NCBI GenBank assembly: GCA_902574355.1
Contig: CACGNN010000001.1
Coordinates: 235,165 to 299,164 of the forward strand
From: an uncultured SAR86 cluster bacterium
Lineage (GTDB): Bacteria > Pseudomonadota > Gammaproteobacteria > Magnimaribacterales > Magnimaribacteraceae
DNA length: 64,000 nt
Reading direction: 5' to 3'
A model generated the notes under the pieces. It did not search any database. It saw nothing but the letters and a program-made list of their open reading frames with translations, and was not told the origin of the DNA. A program made the position numbers and the translations under genes. Below are positions 8,872-17,354 of this stretch, in pieces; positions within the stretch are counted from its first letter, which is position 1; each line of letters begins with the position of its first letter.

Positions 8872-8918
8872 AAAAAGTGGATGGCCAATGATACGATTAA
8901 ATTGACCAGCCACTTTTC
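8872..8918 (+). terminator. Hairpin with A/T-rich flanks after the FKBP gene
   Basis: The segment starting AAAAGTGG (8873-8880) pairs with the one ending CCACTTTT (8910-8917), extended inward by AT-GGCCAAT against ATTG-ACCAG with two mismatches, loop about 11 bases. It begins three bases after the FKBP stop codon and ends TTTTCT, as expected of an intrinsic terminator, possibly bidirectional because the other side is A-rich. Confidence 0.6.
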
Positions 8919-8951
8919 TCAAGATTATGATTTCTCATAACTCGCTCATCC

Positions 8952-9062
8952 ATGAGCGATGAGATCTTAGGTGAGATTGGAGCCGAGCGTCTACAATGTA
9001 TAAGGAAGTGCGTGCCCGAAATTTCCAAGATTATTAGCAAAGCGGCTCAAGTAATTATTTAA
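8952..9062 (+). CDS. Possible micro-protein, 36 aa, between two hairpins
   Basis: ATG at 8952 and TAA at 9060-9062 enclose a peptide that begins MSDEILGEIGAERLQCIRKC and continues with alternating Ile/Lys/Ala to QVII. This would be a strong amphipathic helix. The stretch is more GC-rich than its surroundings, as coding DNA is here. There is no evident ribosome-binding site. The ATG lies in a perfect CGCTCAT/ATGAGCG hairpin (8943-8958), and another pairing (8980-8985 with 9043-9048) could close a larger RNA fold, so a non-coding RNA or a gene remnant are alternatives. It is bracketed by terminator-like hairpins, suggesting an independent unit. No family recognised. Confidence 0.35.
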   Translation: MSDEILGEIGAERLQCIRKCVPEISKIISKAAQVII

Positions 9063-9080
9063 GGGCAATTACATTTTTTT
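9051..9080 (+). terminator. Weak terminator-like hairpin with T7 tail
   Basis: GTAATT (9051-9056) and AATTAC (9067-9072) form a six-pair, AU-rich stem with a 10-base loop, followed by ATTTTTTT (9073-9080). It overlaps the stop of the possible micro-protein and precedes the nitroreductase gene by 50 bases. The stem is weak, the U-run is good. Confidence 0.4.
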
Positions 9081-9130
9081 CAAGATAAAAAATAGTTTTT
9101 TTAGTATAAAGTCACAAAATAGGATGAATC

Positions 9131-9808
9131 ATGAGATACGAAGAAGTCATAAATGACAGAAGAAGTGCAAGAGGTTATTTAGATAAACCTGTACCAAAAG
9201 CAGTTTTAGAAGAAGTCATAAAGTTGGCTACTAGAGCCCCGTCTTCAATGAACACACAACCTTGGCATTTTCATGTTATTACTGGACCTGCCTTGGATAA
9301 TATAAGAAAAGAGAATACAAAAAGAAATGTGGAGGGTGTCCCGCCATCCAGAGAAATTAGACCGCCCATGGGTTATGAGGGCGTGCATAGAGAAAGACAA
9401 ATAGAGATCGCCATTCAGCTTTTCAAAGAAATGGGCATAGAAAGAGATGATAAAGAAGCCAGACAAGATTGGGTGTTAAGAGGTTTTAGACAATTTGATG
9501 CACCAGTAGCCATAATCGTGACTTTTGATAAAGAATTAAAAGATGAAGATATCTCAAAGTTTGATTGTGGTGCGGCTGTAAACGGATTAGTAAATGCTGG
9601 TTGGTCTAAAGGACTTGGATCTGTCATTAATAGTCAGGGCATAATGCAGTCTCCAGTTGTAAGAGAATATGCCAAGATTCCGGATGATCAAGTCATTATG
9701 ATTTGTGTGGCGATGGGTTATCCAGATGATAATTTTCCAGCTAATAAGGTAGTTTCAAAAAGGAGGCCTGTTTCAGAAGTGGCTACTTTTATTGGATTCG
9801 ACGAATAG
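9131..9808 (+). CDS. Nitroreductase family flavoprotein
   Basis: FMN-dependent NAD(P)H oxidoreductase of the nitroreductase superfamily. The N-terminus shows the FMN-binding block INDRRSARGYLDKPVP followed by ATRAPSSMNTQPWHFHV, both diagnostic. The C-terminal half has the glycine-rich NGLVNAGWSKGLGSVINSQ-type segment and ICVAMGYPDDNFPANKVVS with the usual arginine (KRRPVSEV). 225 aa is standard, and it probably works as a dimer in the cytosol. It starts a run of short-gapped genes: its stop is three bases before the rhodanese gene. Substrate unknown. Confidence 0.88.
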   Translation: MRYEEVINDRRSARGYLDKPVPKAVLEEVIKLATRAPSSMNTQPWHFHVITGPALDNIRKENTKRNVEGVPPSREIRPPMGYEGVHRERQIEIAIQLFKEMGIERDDKEARQDWVLRGFRQFDAPVAIIVTFDKELKDEDISKFDCGAAVNGLVNAGWSKGLGSVINSQGIMQSPVVREYAKIPDDQVIMICVAMGYPDDNFPANKVVSKRRPVSEVATFIGFDE

Positions 9809-9810
9809 GA

Positions 9811-10122
9811 ATGTATCGCTTACTACTTTTAATATTTTTTTGGCCAAATTTAATTTTTTGCGCTGTATTTATCGATGTCAGGACAAATGCAGAGTTTGAA
9901 AACGAATCGATAGTGAATACACAAAATATTGAATGGCAAAATATTTCAGATATTCAGACATTTATTTCAAAAGATGAGGAAATCTTTCTGTTTTGCAGAA
10001 GCGGCAATAGGTCTGGTAAAGCTAAGAAAATACTTGAAGCAGAAGGCTATACTAGGGTAATAAATATTGGTGGATTCGAGAAAGCTAAAGAATTTATTGG
10101 TGCCAAGAGAAATGCTCCTTAA
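9811..10122 (+). CDS. Periplasmic single-domain rhodanese
   Basis: Sulfurtransferase of the PspE/GlpE type. A signal peptide (about 1-17, ending in IFC/AVF) precedes a single rhodanese domain starting FIDVRTNAEFENE. The catalytic loop is CRSGNRS with the active cysteine, and the closing motif is VINIGGFEKAKEF. 103 aa matches exported PspE-like proteins. Because a cysteine sits at the predicted cleavage point (IFCAV), a lipoprotein is a less likely alternative. It begins two bases after the nitroreductase stop, so both are likely translated from one message. Confidence 0.8.
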   Translation: MYRLLLLIFFWPNLIFCAVFIDVRTNAEFENESIVNTQNIEWQNISDIQTFISKDEEIFLFCRSGNRSGKAKKILEAEGYTRVINIGGFEKAKEFIGAKRNAP

Positions 10123-10158
10123 ATTGAAGCTAACGAATATAAAGGCTAGAATGTATGC

Positions 10159-10350
10159 ATGGAGTGGTTAAGTCAACATCTTGAACAATGGGCGTTAGTT
10201 TGGTTCGGCCTTTTATTTTGGGGTAGTATTTTTGGAGCTACTCTTCTATATGTTTTTGAAGTAAGTCTTCTTATTTCTTTAGTTGGCTACGCTCTTGGAT
10301 TTCTTTTTGGTCTTCTAGCAAAAAATAAAGGTTGGACATGGATTACTTAG
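10159..10350 (+). CDS. Small membrane protein, 63 aa
   Basis: Two predicted transmembrane helices (ALVWFGLLFWGSIFGATLLY and LLISLVGYALGFLFGLLA) connected by a short turn, with a basic C-terminus KNKGW. An AAAGG about 13 bases before the ATG may be its ribosome-binding site. The frame overlaps the start of the desaturase gene by 13 bases, which suggests translational coupling with another membrane protein. No known family recognised. Confidence 0.55.
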   Translation: MEWLSQHLEQWALVWFGLLFWGSIFGATLLYVFEVSLLISLVGYALGFLFGLLAKNKGWTWIT

Positions 10351-11261
10351 GCAATGATTCAATGGATTTGTCTATAGAAGCAGAGAGAGAAGTTGCTAGA
10401 ACATTCATGGGACGGATTGAATGGGAGATGATTCTTATAGGGCTTGGACAATTTACAACCTGGATTGTTACCTGGGTTCTTGTGGTAAAAGGAATAATTC
10501 CGCTCTTTGTGGGATTTGTGATAGCCCTTTTTACCGCTTGTAATGCCTATCTTCCATCTCACGCTGGTCAGCATGGTCATTTGTCAGGTGGTAGGAAGAA
10601 TCTTCAATGGTTAGATTTTTGGGTAGGGCAAATAAGCGTAATACCCTTGGCTCAGTCTCATGATGCACTGAAGGTCACTCATTTAAAACATCATGCTCAT
10701 ACTAACGATCCAGATAATGATCCAGATTTTTTCCATGGTAATGCTAAAAGCTGGCTCGGAGCGGTTAAAAATGTAAATGTCTCTTTCAACGATGAAGGTC
10801 CGGCGATGAAGTGCATAGAAAAACACATGGAAGAGGATCCGAAATTCAAAGCTGCTTTAGAAAAAGGAGGAGCTTGGACTCTCCTTTTTTACTTTGCGCA
10901 AATATTTGTCGCTATACTCTACCCGATCGAAACATTACTACTATGGTGGATACCAAAAAGAGTAGCAACATCCTACTTAGGCGTTGTGTTCTCCTACTTG
11001 CCTCATTCAGGTTTGGATAGCGGGCGCTATAAAGATACCAGATTTTGGACTAATAAAATTCCAAGGTTTTTAAATCATTCAATGCAAATACACTCAATGC
11101 ACCATATGTATCCAAGAATTTGTCACTACGATGAAGCCAAAGCAATACAGGCTTTAAAGCCTTATATGATTGAAAGGGGTATACCGGGAGCTGAACATAT
11201 CCCTGATAAGTTGAGATGGAATCCCGTAACTTATATTAAAGAGGTTTACTATGGACGCTAA
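10338..11261 (+). CDS. Membrane fatty-acid desaturase family protein
   Basis: Di-iron integral-membrane desaturase or hydroxylase. The three histidine boxes are present in order: HAGQHGH, HLKHHAHTNDPDNDPD and, near the C-terminus, HSMHHMYPRICHYDE. Hydrophobic pairs separate them (MILIGLGQFTTWIVTWVLVV; LLFYFAQIFVAILYPIETLL). The ATG at 10338 is preferred over an in-frame TTG at 10332 because AAAGG lies six bases upstream. Substrate could be a fatty acyl chain or another lipid. It overlaps the next gene (11251) by 11 bases. Family assignment is strong, regiospecificity unknown. Confidence 0.85.
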   Translation: MDYLGNDSMDLSIEAEREVARTFMGRIEWEMILIGLGQFTTWIVTWVLVVKGIIPLFVGFVIALFTACNAYLPSHAGQHGHLSGGRKNLQWLDFWVGQISVIPLAQSHDALKVTHLKHHAHTNDPDNDPDFFHGNAKSWLGAVKNVNVSFNDEGPAMKCIEKHMEEDPKFKAALEKGGAWTLLFYFAQIFVAILYPIETLLLWWIPKRVATSYLGVVFSYLPHSGLDSGRYKDTRFWTNKIPRFLNHSMQIHSMHHMYPRICHYDEAKAIQALKPYMIERGIPGAEHIPDKLRWNPVTYIKEVYYGR

Positions 11262-11616
11262 AGAGAAAATTAAAGAAGGTGTACAGTTATATTTTGATTC
11301 TATGTATGAGTCAGATCCCAAAAAAGTAAGACAAGCCTTTCATTCAAATGCAATGATTACCGGATATTTAGAAACAGGTCTTGCCGAAATGACTGTAGAC
11401 GAATTCGCAGAATTTGTAGAAAATCAAAATCCATCTCCGAAGGAAAAGGGAGACGAAATCCTTCTTGAAATTGTCTCTTGTGATATTGCAGGCTCCACAG
11501 CCTCTGTTTCAGTGAGAGATGGCTACATTGGCCATGTCTTTTTAGATACTCTTTCTTTCTTAGAAAAAGATGGTGAATGGAAGATTTATAATAAATTGTT
11601 CCATGTAGAGTCATAA
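11251..11616 (+). CDS. NTF2-like / putative lumazine-binding family protein
   Basis: 121-aa cone-fold (NTF2/SnoaL-like) protein. The pattern AKEKIKEGVQLYFDSMYESD, then LRQAFHSNA-like helix (VRQAFHSNAMITGY), then the curved-sheet strands DTLSFLEKDGEWKIYNKLF, is that of the 'putative lumazine-binding' Pfam family. Members are small-molecule binding proteins or helper enzymes of unknown substrate. The ATG lies inside the end of the desaturase gene (11-base overlap), and the dioxygenase gene follows after nine bases. A shared pathway for these three is likely but unproven. Confidence 0.7.
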   Translation: MDAKEKIKEGVQLYFDSMYESDPKKVRQAFHSNAMITGYLETGLAEMTVDEFAEFVENQNPSPKEKGDEILLEIVSCDIAGSTASVSVRDGYIGHVFLDTLSFLEKDGEWKIYNKLFHVES

Positions 11617-11625
11617 ATAGTGAGA

Positions 11626-12492
11626 ATGGAAGTTAAACAGATTTCAGCTGCTCTTGGTGCTGAGATAACGAATGTCGATTTAGCACAAGTATCTGATGAT
11701 CAAGTGGAAGAGATTAAATCTCTTTTAATCGAGCACAAAGTAATATTTTTCCCTGGTCAGAAGTTAAGTCAAGATGAGCATGTTGAATATGGTGCTAAGT
11801 TTGGTGAACTTGAAGGTCATCCAAACCTAAAAAATAAAACAGTGACCCATCCAAAAATCTTTGAACTTGCTGCTAGCTCCGGTGGAATAGCTGATGAGTG
11901 GCATACAGATATAACTTTTCAAGACTCCCCAGCTATTATGTCTGTACTTCATATGGTCAAGTGCCCTGAATTGGGTGGAGATACAATGTGGAGTAATCTA
12001 AATGCGGCCTACGAAGCTTTATCTGATCCAATCAAAGATTTATGTGAAGGAATAACTGCCCTTCATGATGCTAGACCTCACGGAAAACCTGAAAAAACTG
12101 CTATACATCCGGTTGTGAGGTTGCATCCCATATCGGGAAAGAAAGTCTTATATGTAAATGAGCACTTTACTAGAAGAATTGTAGAAATGAACATTGAAGA
12201 AAGCGATATGTTACTTTCTTACTTAACAAAGTGGGTGACAAGACCTCAGTTCACCGTCCGTTATCAATGGACTCCAGGCACTATTGCTATGTGGGACAAC
12301 AGAAGTACCCAACATTATGTTGTAAATGATTTCGTAGGTGAGCGGATTATTCAGAGAGTAACCATCATGGGAGATGAAGTGGTAGGATCATCAAATCCAA
12401 GATGGAGTCCGGCCCTCAAAGAAGGATTCTCTGCCGTTACAACGCACGATAAACAACTTATAACTCACCTAAAAGGGAAAGGATCTCTTTAG
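11626..12492 (+). CDS. TauD/TfdA family alpha-ketoglutarate-dependent dioxygenase
   Basis: Non-haem Fe(II)/2-oxoglutarate dioxygenase, about 288 aa. The metal triad is visible: DEWHTDITF gives H-x-D, and TPGTIAMWDNRSTQHYVVND supplies the distal His. Arg in ERIIQRVTI would hold 2-oxoglutarate. N-terminal ALGAEITNVDL is typical of taurine/2,4-D dioxygenases. ATG 11626 is preferred to an in-frame GTG at 11620; neither has a good Shine-Dalgarno site. No sulfonate transporter is nearby, so the substrate may be an organic acid, a sulfonate or an aryloxy compound. Confidence 0.88.
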   Translation: MEVKQISAALGAEITNVDLAQVSDDQVEEIKSLLIEHKVIFFPGQKLSQDEHVEYGAKFGELEGHPNLKNKTVTHPKIFELAASSGGIADEWHTDITFQDSPAIMSVLHMVKCPELGGDTMWSNLNAAYEALSDPIKDLCEGITALHDARPHGKPEKTAIHPVVRLHPISGKKVLYVNEHFTRRIVEMNIEESDMLLSYLTKWVTRPQFTVRYQWTPGTIAMWDNRSTQHYVVNDFVGERIIQRVTIMGDEVVGSSNPRWSPALKEGFSAVTTHDKQLITHLKGKGSL

Positions 12493-12503
12493 GCAAATTA
12501 GAG

Positions 12504-13550
12504 TTAATTTTTTACAAAGTTTGCTATCGATAAAGCGGTTTCATCGCTGATCTCGGGGCATCCAAGAAAAATATCTGTTCCATGGACTGAACCCATGACT
12601 TGTCGACATTGTGCCTCTACATCTGCTTCTCTTAGTAAACGATAAAAATTTACTCCTTCATCTCTTAGAGGATCCATTTCATTGACTAAGATATAAGTTT
12701 TTGGAAGACCTTTAACATCATCTTCAGTTGCAAAGCTTGGCCAAGCTAGTGGATCTTTATTTATATAAGCATCTACTCCATAAATAATTGCGCCTTGAGA
12801 GTATTCATGTTCACTATGAAGCGAAAGTAAAATACCTTCATTTTCTTCAGACGAGGGGTTTTCTGGTAAAGGCCATTGCCCTGCAATATAAGGACATAAA
12901 GCATATAGACCTTTTATCAATCCAATATCTCCATCTTGTTTGAGTTTCAAACTAGTGGCTATGGTTAAATTTCCTCCTCCGCTCTCACCAGCGATGATGA
13001 TTTTGCTATTGTCTATATTTAAATCTTTTGCATTAGCATGCACCCACTTAAGACCAGAAACACAGTCATTTAGTCCTGCTGGATAAGGCTCCACTTCAGG
13101 AGCAGACGAAGCCCACATAGCATTTCTAAAATCTACCATTGCTACTGCAACTCCTTGCCTGGCAATACATCTTCCCCAAGCTGCATATAACTCGTCAAAG
13201 CAAGAACTAACCATCATGCCGCCACCATGGATATAGTAAACACAGGGCAATTCTTCCTCTGTATCTGGTCGAATATACTGGATTTTGATGGTATTACCGT
13301 CTGGATCTGAAATAAATTCTTTTGTGGATGTTAATAAGCCTGTATCAGGAACAACTTCTTTATAATGTGAAGCATTATTAACCATTTCCAAAATGGCTCG
13401 ACCTTGTTTGGCTTCCTCACTCTCCTGATCAGCCATTATACCTTCACGAGTTGAGGCAGGGCTTGATGTGACAGAGGCAAATTCTATTTCTCCAAAGACT
13501 GCACGTATTCTTTTATCTATTTTTAAATTATTTTTAATTTTGTTTTCCAT
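12504..13550 (-). CDS. Alpha/beta hydrolase, HSL-like (family IV) esterase
   Basis: 348 aa. YIHGGGMMVSS is the oxyanion-hole HGG(G) motif of hormone-sensitive-lipase-like esterases. GESGGGNL carries the nucleophile serine, NEMDPLRDEG the acid and GSVHGTD the histidine. No signal peptide; cytosolic carboxylesterase. It is transcribed with the downstream-numbered enoyl-CoA hydratase at 13564 (13-base gap) and converges with the dioxygenase gene. The pair may release and process an acyl chain from an ester, which is inference from adjacency. Confidence 0.85.
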   Translation of the reverse strand: MENKIKNNLKIDKRIRAVFGEIEFASVTSSPASTREGIMADQESEEAKQGRAILEMVNNASHYKEVVPDTGLLTSTKEFISDPDGNTIKIQYIRPDTEEELPCVYYIHGGGMMVSSCFDELYAAWGRCIARQGVAVAMVDFRNAMWASSAPEVEPYPAGLNDCVSGLKWVHANAKDLNIDNSKIIIAGESGGGNLTIATSLKLKQDGDIGLIKGLYALCPYIAGQWPLPENPSSEENEGILLSLHSEHEYSQGAIIYGVDAYINKDPLAWPSFATEDDVKGLPKTYILVNEMDPLRDEGVNFYRLLREADVEAQCRQVMGSVHGTDIFLGCPEISDETALSIANFVKN

Positions 13551-13563
13551 TTATTCTCACCCT

Positions 13564-14385
13564 TTATCTGCCTTTAAAAACTGGTTCTTTTTTTTCAACA
13601 AAAGCCTTAGTCGCATTTCTATGATCTTCAGTTTGACCGCAATGTATATGATGAGTTGCTTCTAAATCAAGGCAATCATCCACTTCTCCATGCATAGCTC
13701 TATTCAAATTTTCTTTCATATATCGATATGCAACTGAAGGACCAGAAGCAAGCCTATTAGCAATTTCCAAAGTTTTTTCCATTAGCGCTTCTGGCTCACA
13801 AACCCAGTTTGTTAATCCAAGATTTAGAGCTTCATCTGCAGTAATCCGATCTGACAGGTAATAAAGCTCTCTTGCTTTAGCCGATCCTAAGAGTTGAGTC
13901 ATGAAGTAGGAACCTCCATAGTCTCCAGAAAAACCAACTTTAGCAAACGCAGTAGTCATGATTGCTGAACTAGACATGATTCTTAAATCACATGCTAAAG
14001 CATAAGACAGTCCTGCTCCTGCTGCGGCTCCTGGAAGAGCAGCAATAGTTGGTTTTGGCATTTTAAATAACTTGCCCGATGTCGCTCTTTGATGAACCCT
14101 TTGCTTATGAATAGCCGAGTCAATCGTATTGTCCCCAACTGTCCCATCTCCTGAAGATGCCATTCCTTTTACATCTCCTCCAGCGCAGAAACCTTTTCCA
14201 GCACCAGTCAGAACAACACATCTTATTTCTTTATCTAACTCGACCTCAGCCAGAACTTCTTGCATGGCCTGATTCATTTCTCCGGACATCGCGTTTCTAG
14301 CCTCCGGTCTGTTCATTGTCAGCAATGCAACGCCATTTGCCTTTTCAAAAATGAGGTGATCAGTACCTGTATCAATTTTTTCCAT
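13564..14385 (-). CDS. Enoyl-CoA hydratase/isomerase family protein
   Basis: Crotonase-fold enzyme, 273 aa. ALLTMNRPEARNAMSGEM opens the fold. The CoA oxyanion-hole block reads GAGKGFCAGGDVKGMA, and PTIAALPGAAAGAGLSYALA supplies the second backbone NH. The later FSGDYGGSYFMTQLLG region is where hydratases keep catalytic Glu; one of the two usual glutamates seems replaced (GDYGG), so isomerase, dehalogenase or thioesterase chemistry is possible. First gene of a two-gene unit with the esterase. Its start is only 44 bases from the divergent SGNH gene, so promoters overlap. Confidence 0.85.
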   Translation of the reverse strand: MEKIDTGTDHLIFEKANGVALLTMNRPEARNAMSGEMNQAMQEVLAEVELDKEIRCVVLTGAGKGFCAGGDVKGMASSGDGTVGDNTIDSAIHKQRVHQRATSGKLFKMPKPTIAALPGAAAGAGLSYALACDLRIMSSSAIMTTAFAKVGFSGDYGGSYFMTQLLGSAKARELYYLSDRITADEALNLGLTNWVCEPEALMEKTLEIANRLASGPSVAYRYMKENLNRAMHGEVDDCLDLEATHHIHCGQTEDHRNATKAFVEKKEPVFKGR

Positions 14386-14429
14386 AGTTTTTCTCCCCTT
14401 AACTATATCTTTGCTATTCTATATGCAAG

Positions 14430-15242
14430 ATGCAAGCGAAAATTTATCAATTAGGCTTACTTTTTTGCACTATTTTCCTGATCTCACAAGAGAGATTATT
14501 TGCTGAAGAGAAACCGCTGCTGACCAGTCCATTAGTAGAAAATCCTAAATCTGTAGTTTTCATTGGAAATAGCTTTTTTTACTATAACAATGGAGTTCAT
14601 AAACCTACTCTTGGTATGGTTAAAGCAAATTCAGATCTTGGTAAAGGGCATCGATTTAGAAATATCACAATAAACAGCTCTTCTTTAGAATGGCATGATG
14701 TCGAATCTTATGTGACTAATGACAAGATCGGTTCTTTTTCCATCACTTCAAAAAATAAATATAAAAAGTACGAGCCAGAAAATTATGATTTAGCAATTAT
14801 GATGGATTGCAGTCAATGTCCGGTTCACCCAGATAGAAAAGATTTATTTAATTTTTATGTCGACCAACACAGCAAAACACTACGCAAGCATAATGTAGAG
14901 CCTTCTCTTTTGATGACATGGGCCTATAAAGATAAGCCGGATATGCTAGAAGGACTTGCTTCAGCTTATATCGCAGCAGGAAATAAAAATAATATAGCTG
15001 TTTTTCCTGTGGGTCTTGCATTTGAGCTTTCTCAAAAAGAAAATCCTTCAATAGAACTTTTTACACCAGATAAGAGGCATCCGAGCAAAGCAGGTACATA
15101 CTTGATGGCAGCAGTGATTTATTCCTCAATATATAATGTATCGCCAATTAGTAATTCTTATGATTACGGGATTGGAATTGAGAATCAAAGAAAGTTACAA
15201 GAAACCGCATGGAGAACCCTTTTAAGGTACCAAGGAAAATAA
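14430..15242 (+). CDS. Secreted SGNH/GDSL-like hydrolase
   Basis: A signal peptide (about 1-25, ending LFA) is followed by VVFIGNSFFYYNNGVH, the block I GNS variant of SGNH hydrolases with the nucleophile serine. The catalytic pair D-x2-H appears near the end in DKRHPSKAGTYLMA. The family includes esterases, lipases and carbohydrate deacetylases; nothing here fixes the substrate. The stop is one base from the alkaline phosphatase ATG, so they are probably expressed together as exported hydrolases. Confidence 0.72.
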   Translation: MQAKIYQLGLLFCTIFLISQERLFAEEKPLLTSPLVENPKSVVFIGNSFFYYNNGVHKPTLGMVKANSDLGKGHRFRNITINSSSLEWHDVESYVTNDKIGSFSITSKNKYKKYEPENYDLAIMMDCSQCPVHPDRKDLFNFYVDQHSKTLRKHNVEPSLLMTWAYKDKPDMLEGLASAYIAAGNKNNIAVFPVGLAFELSQKENPSIELFTPDKRHPSKAGTYLMAAVIYSSIYNVSPISNSYDYGIGIENQRKLQETAWRTLLRYQGK

Positions 15243-15243
15243 T

Positions 15244-16554
15244 ATGATTTTAAAGAATAGATATTTTTTAGTAATAGTTGCTCTATTTATAGGTTCTTTT
15301 ATTGGTTTCAAATTAACGGAAACTTTTGCTATCAAATATATTATGGAAAACCTTCCAATTGGCACCGCTACGCTCGACGAGAAAGATGTGTACGTGACCG
15401 AAATTAAAGACGGTGTATTTGCCTCCCCGAAAGAACTATCTTATGTAGACAATAAAGCAAAAAATATCATTTTGCTTATTGCAGATGGCATGAGTCTCAG
15501 TCAAATAACAGCATACCGCATGATGAAAGGTAGTCTTAATGAGCGCATCTCAATGGATAAATTTCCATATTCCGGTATTGTTTTAACTCATTCCTATAAT
15601 GCAGCGGTCACTGACTCCGCTTCTTCCGCCACTGCCTATAGCACAGGGTTCAAAACAAATAATGGTGCACTAGGATTAGATCAAGATCTCAATGAACTTG
15701 AAAATTTAACCGAAACAATCGATAAGTTCGGATTTGTGAGCTCCTTAATCAGCACTTCCGAGGTTACCCATGCTACACCAGCTGCATTTGCTGCTCACGT
15801 AGATTTAAGGAGTAAGACAGATATTATCAGCTCACAAATGATTGATTCTAGAGTCGCAACTATTCTGGGTGGAGGACGTTATTTCTTTACACCAGAAGAA
15901 CAGGGCGGAAAAAGAGAGGATGGAAGAAATCTTTTAGATGAGATTAAGGAATCTCATATTCTGCTGATTGAAAAAAATCAATTATCCGAAATTTCTAATT
16001 CTCTTGATAAGCAAGTATTAGGACTTTTTGCTGATGAGCATTTAAGGGATGAAGATAAAAAGGATAATCATGATCTTGAACCCTCTTTAGCAGAAATGCT
16101 TCAGTACTCAATAACACGCTCTGACTTATTAATGAATCAAGGATGTGAGGGTTTTTTCATCATGGCAGAGGGATCTCAAGTAGATTGGGCAGGCCATGTC
16201 AATGATTTCGATTATCTCATAAGGGAAATGGAAGATTTTGACGAAGCAGTAGACTTAGCCTTAGAAATTGCAAAGGAAAGACAAGATACTTTAGTTTTAG
16301 TCACTTCAGATCATGAGGTCGGTGGTCTATTGATAGAACCTGCAAATCCAATAGATAATTCATTAGATGATGTTAAGTTTTCTTTTAATACTGCTGTAGG
16401 AACTGGAACTCATACTGGTGTTCCGGTTCCAGTCTATGCTTACGGACCAGGCTCAGTAAACTTCACAGGAACGCTTGATAACACTGATATATATTATGCC
16501 ATGCTAGCTGCTTTGGACTTGGATGATAAAAAGGGAAGCTGTTTAGGGAGGTAG
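15244..16554 (+). CDS. Alkaline phosphatase (membrane-anchored, PhoA superfamily)
   Basis: Phosphate-monoester hydrolase acting in the periplasm. An N-terminal hydrophobic helix (8-20) lacks a clear cleavage site, so the protein is probably tethered. Catalytic features are complete: IADGM (metal Asp81), VTDSASSATA with nucleophile Ser125, SQVDWAGHVND, TSDHEVGG and GTGTHTG. The conserved HATPAAFAAH segment is present. 436 aa is typical. One base separates it from the SGNH gene. With the nucleotidase and purple-acid-like enzyme this gives a third exported phosphatase within 16 kb. Confidence 0.92.
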   Translation: MILKNRYFLVIVALFIGSFIGFKLTETFAIKYIMENLPIGTATLDEKDVYVTEIKDGVFASPKELSYVDNKAKNIILLIADGMSLSQITAYRMMKGSLNERISMDKFPYSGIVLTHSYNAAVTDSASSATAYSTGFKTNNGALGLDQDLNELENLTETIDKFGFVSSLISTSEVTHATPAAFAAHVDLRSKTDIISSQMIDSRVATILGGGRYFFTPEEQGGKREDGRNLLDEIKESHILLIEKNQLSEISNSLDKQVLGLFADEHLRDEDKKDNHDLEPSLAEMLQYSITRSDLLMNQGCEGFFIMAEGSQVDWAGHVNDFDYLIREMEDFDEAVDLALEIAKERQDTLVLVTSDHEVGGLLIEPANPIDNSLDDVKFSFNTAVGTGTHTGVPVPVYAYGPGSVNFTGTLDNTDIYYAMLAALDLDDKKGSCLGR

Positions 16555-16558
16555 GAAA

Positions 16559-16753
16559 TTGTATTCAGTAATTTTATATTCTGTATTTCTCTTATTTTGG
16601 GTTGCCATTATTTATGATTTTGCAAAGAGACCGAAGGATAGAGATGATGATAAATATATGGATCTTTCTCCACTTAGGCAATTAGCGAGAACATTCTGGG
16701 TGGGCTGGATTGGTATAGTTTTATTATATACACTCATTGTAAGTTTGAATTAG
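16559..16753 (+). CDS. Small membrane protein, 64 aa, TTG start
   Basis: Two hydrophobic helices (VILYSVFLLFWVAIIYDFA and FWVGWIGIVLLYTLIVSL) flank a charged loop RPKDRDDDKYMDLS. The TTG start at 16559 is supported by a strong GGGAGG upstream that overlaps the end of the phosphatase gene. No ATG is available. Orientation by positive-inside would put the central loop in the cytosol. No family recognised; position suggests an accessory to the phosphatase or a neutral passenger. Confidence 0.6.
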   Translation: MYSVILYSVFLLFWVAIIYDFAKRPKDRDDDKYMDLSPLRQLARTFWVGWIGIVLLYTLIVSLN

Positions 16754-16769
16754 ATATGGGGAGAAGAGA

Positions 16770-17351
16770 ATGGATACGCCAAAAATTATAAAAGCAGATT
16801 CATCCAATGTTGAAGAGGTAAAGAGTGCAATCACTCTAGGGTTTGCTGCCGATCCTTTACTGAGATGGTTTTTTCCCGATCCACATAAATTTTTAAAGAA
16901 TTTTGCATTTTGGATGGATGCTTTTTCTAAACCAGCACTCGAGTCAGATTCTATTTTTACAGATGAAAATTATTATGGAGGGGCAATTTGGCACCCTCCT
17001 GGAATCCATTTAGATCCCGAGGTGCTCGGACCAACGCTTGAAGATATTCCCTCTAATAGGCTGGAAAGTGCCTTACAAATGTTCGATGAATTTGATGATT
17101 GTCACCCTAAAGAAGATCACTGGTATTTACCTTTTATAGGCTTAGATCCTTCAAAACAAGGTCAGGGCATTGGTTCTTTAATTCTTAAGGAATCTTTAAA
17201 ACAGGCAGATGAGCAAGGAAAAATTGCATATCTTGAATCTTCCAATCCCATGAATATGAGTCTTTATGAAAGACATGGATTTGAAACTATAAAGAGGATA
17301 GAAATTGGAGATTCACCCCCAGCTCACCCCATGATTAGATACCCGAGGTAG
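16770..17351 (+). CDS. GNAT family N-acetyltransferase
   Basis: 193 aa acetyl-CoA-dependent acyltransferase. The acetyl-CoA pyrophosphate loop is QGQGIGS in the sequence FIGLDPSKQGQGIGSLILKE, followed by AYLESSNPMNMSLYERHGFE, the last two strands of the fold. The N-terminal half (LGFAADPLLRWFFPDPH) is the pattern of GNAT proteins related to toxin or small-amine acetyltransferases. A GGGGAG site precedes the ATG. It sits three bases before the esterase gene. Acceptor substrate unknown. Confidence 0.85.
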   Translation: MDTPKIIKADSSNVEEVKSAITLGFAADPLLRWFFPDPHKFLKNFAFWMDAFSKPALESDSIFTDENYYGGAIWHPPGIHLDPEVLGPTLEDIPSNRLESALQMFDEFDDCHPKEDHWYLPFIGLDPSKQGQGIGSLILKESLKQADEQGKIAYLESSNPMNMSLYERHGFETIKRIEIGDSPPAHPMIRYPR

Positions 17352-17354
17352 ATT

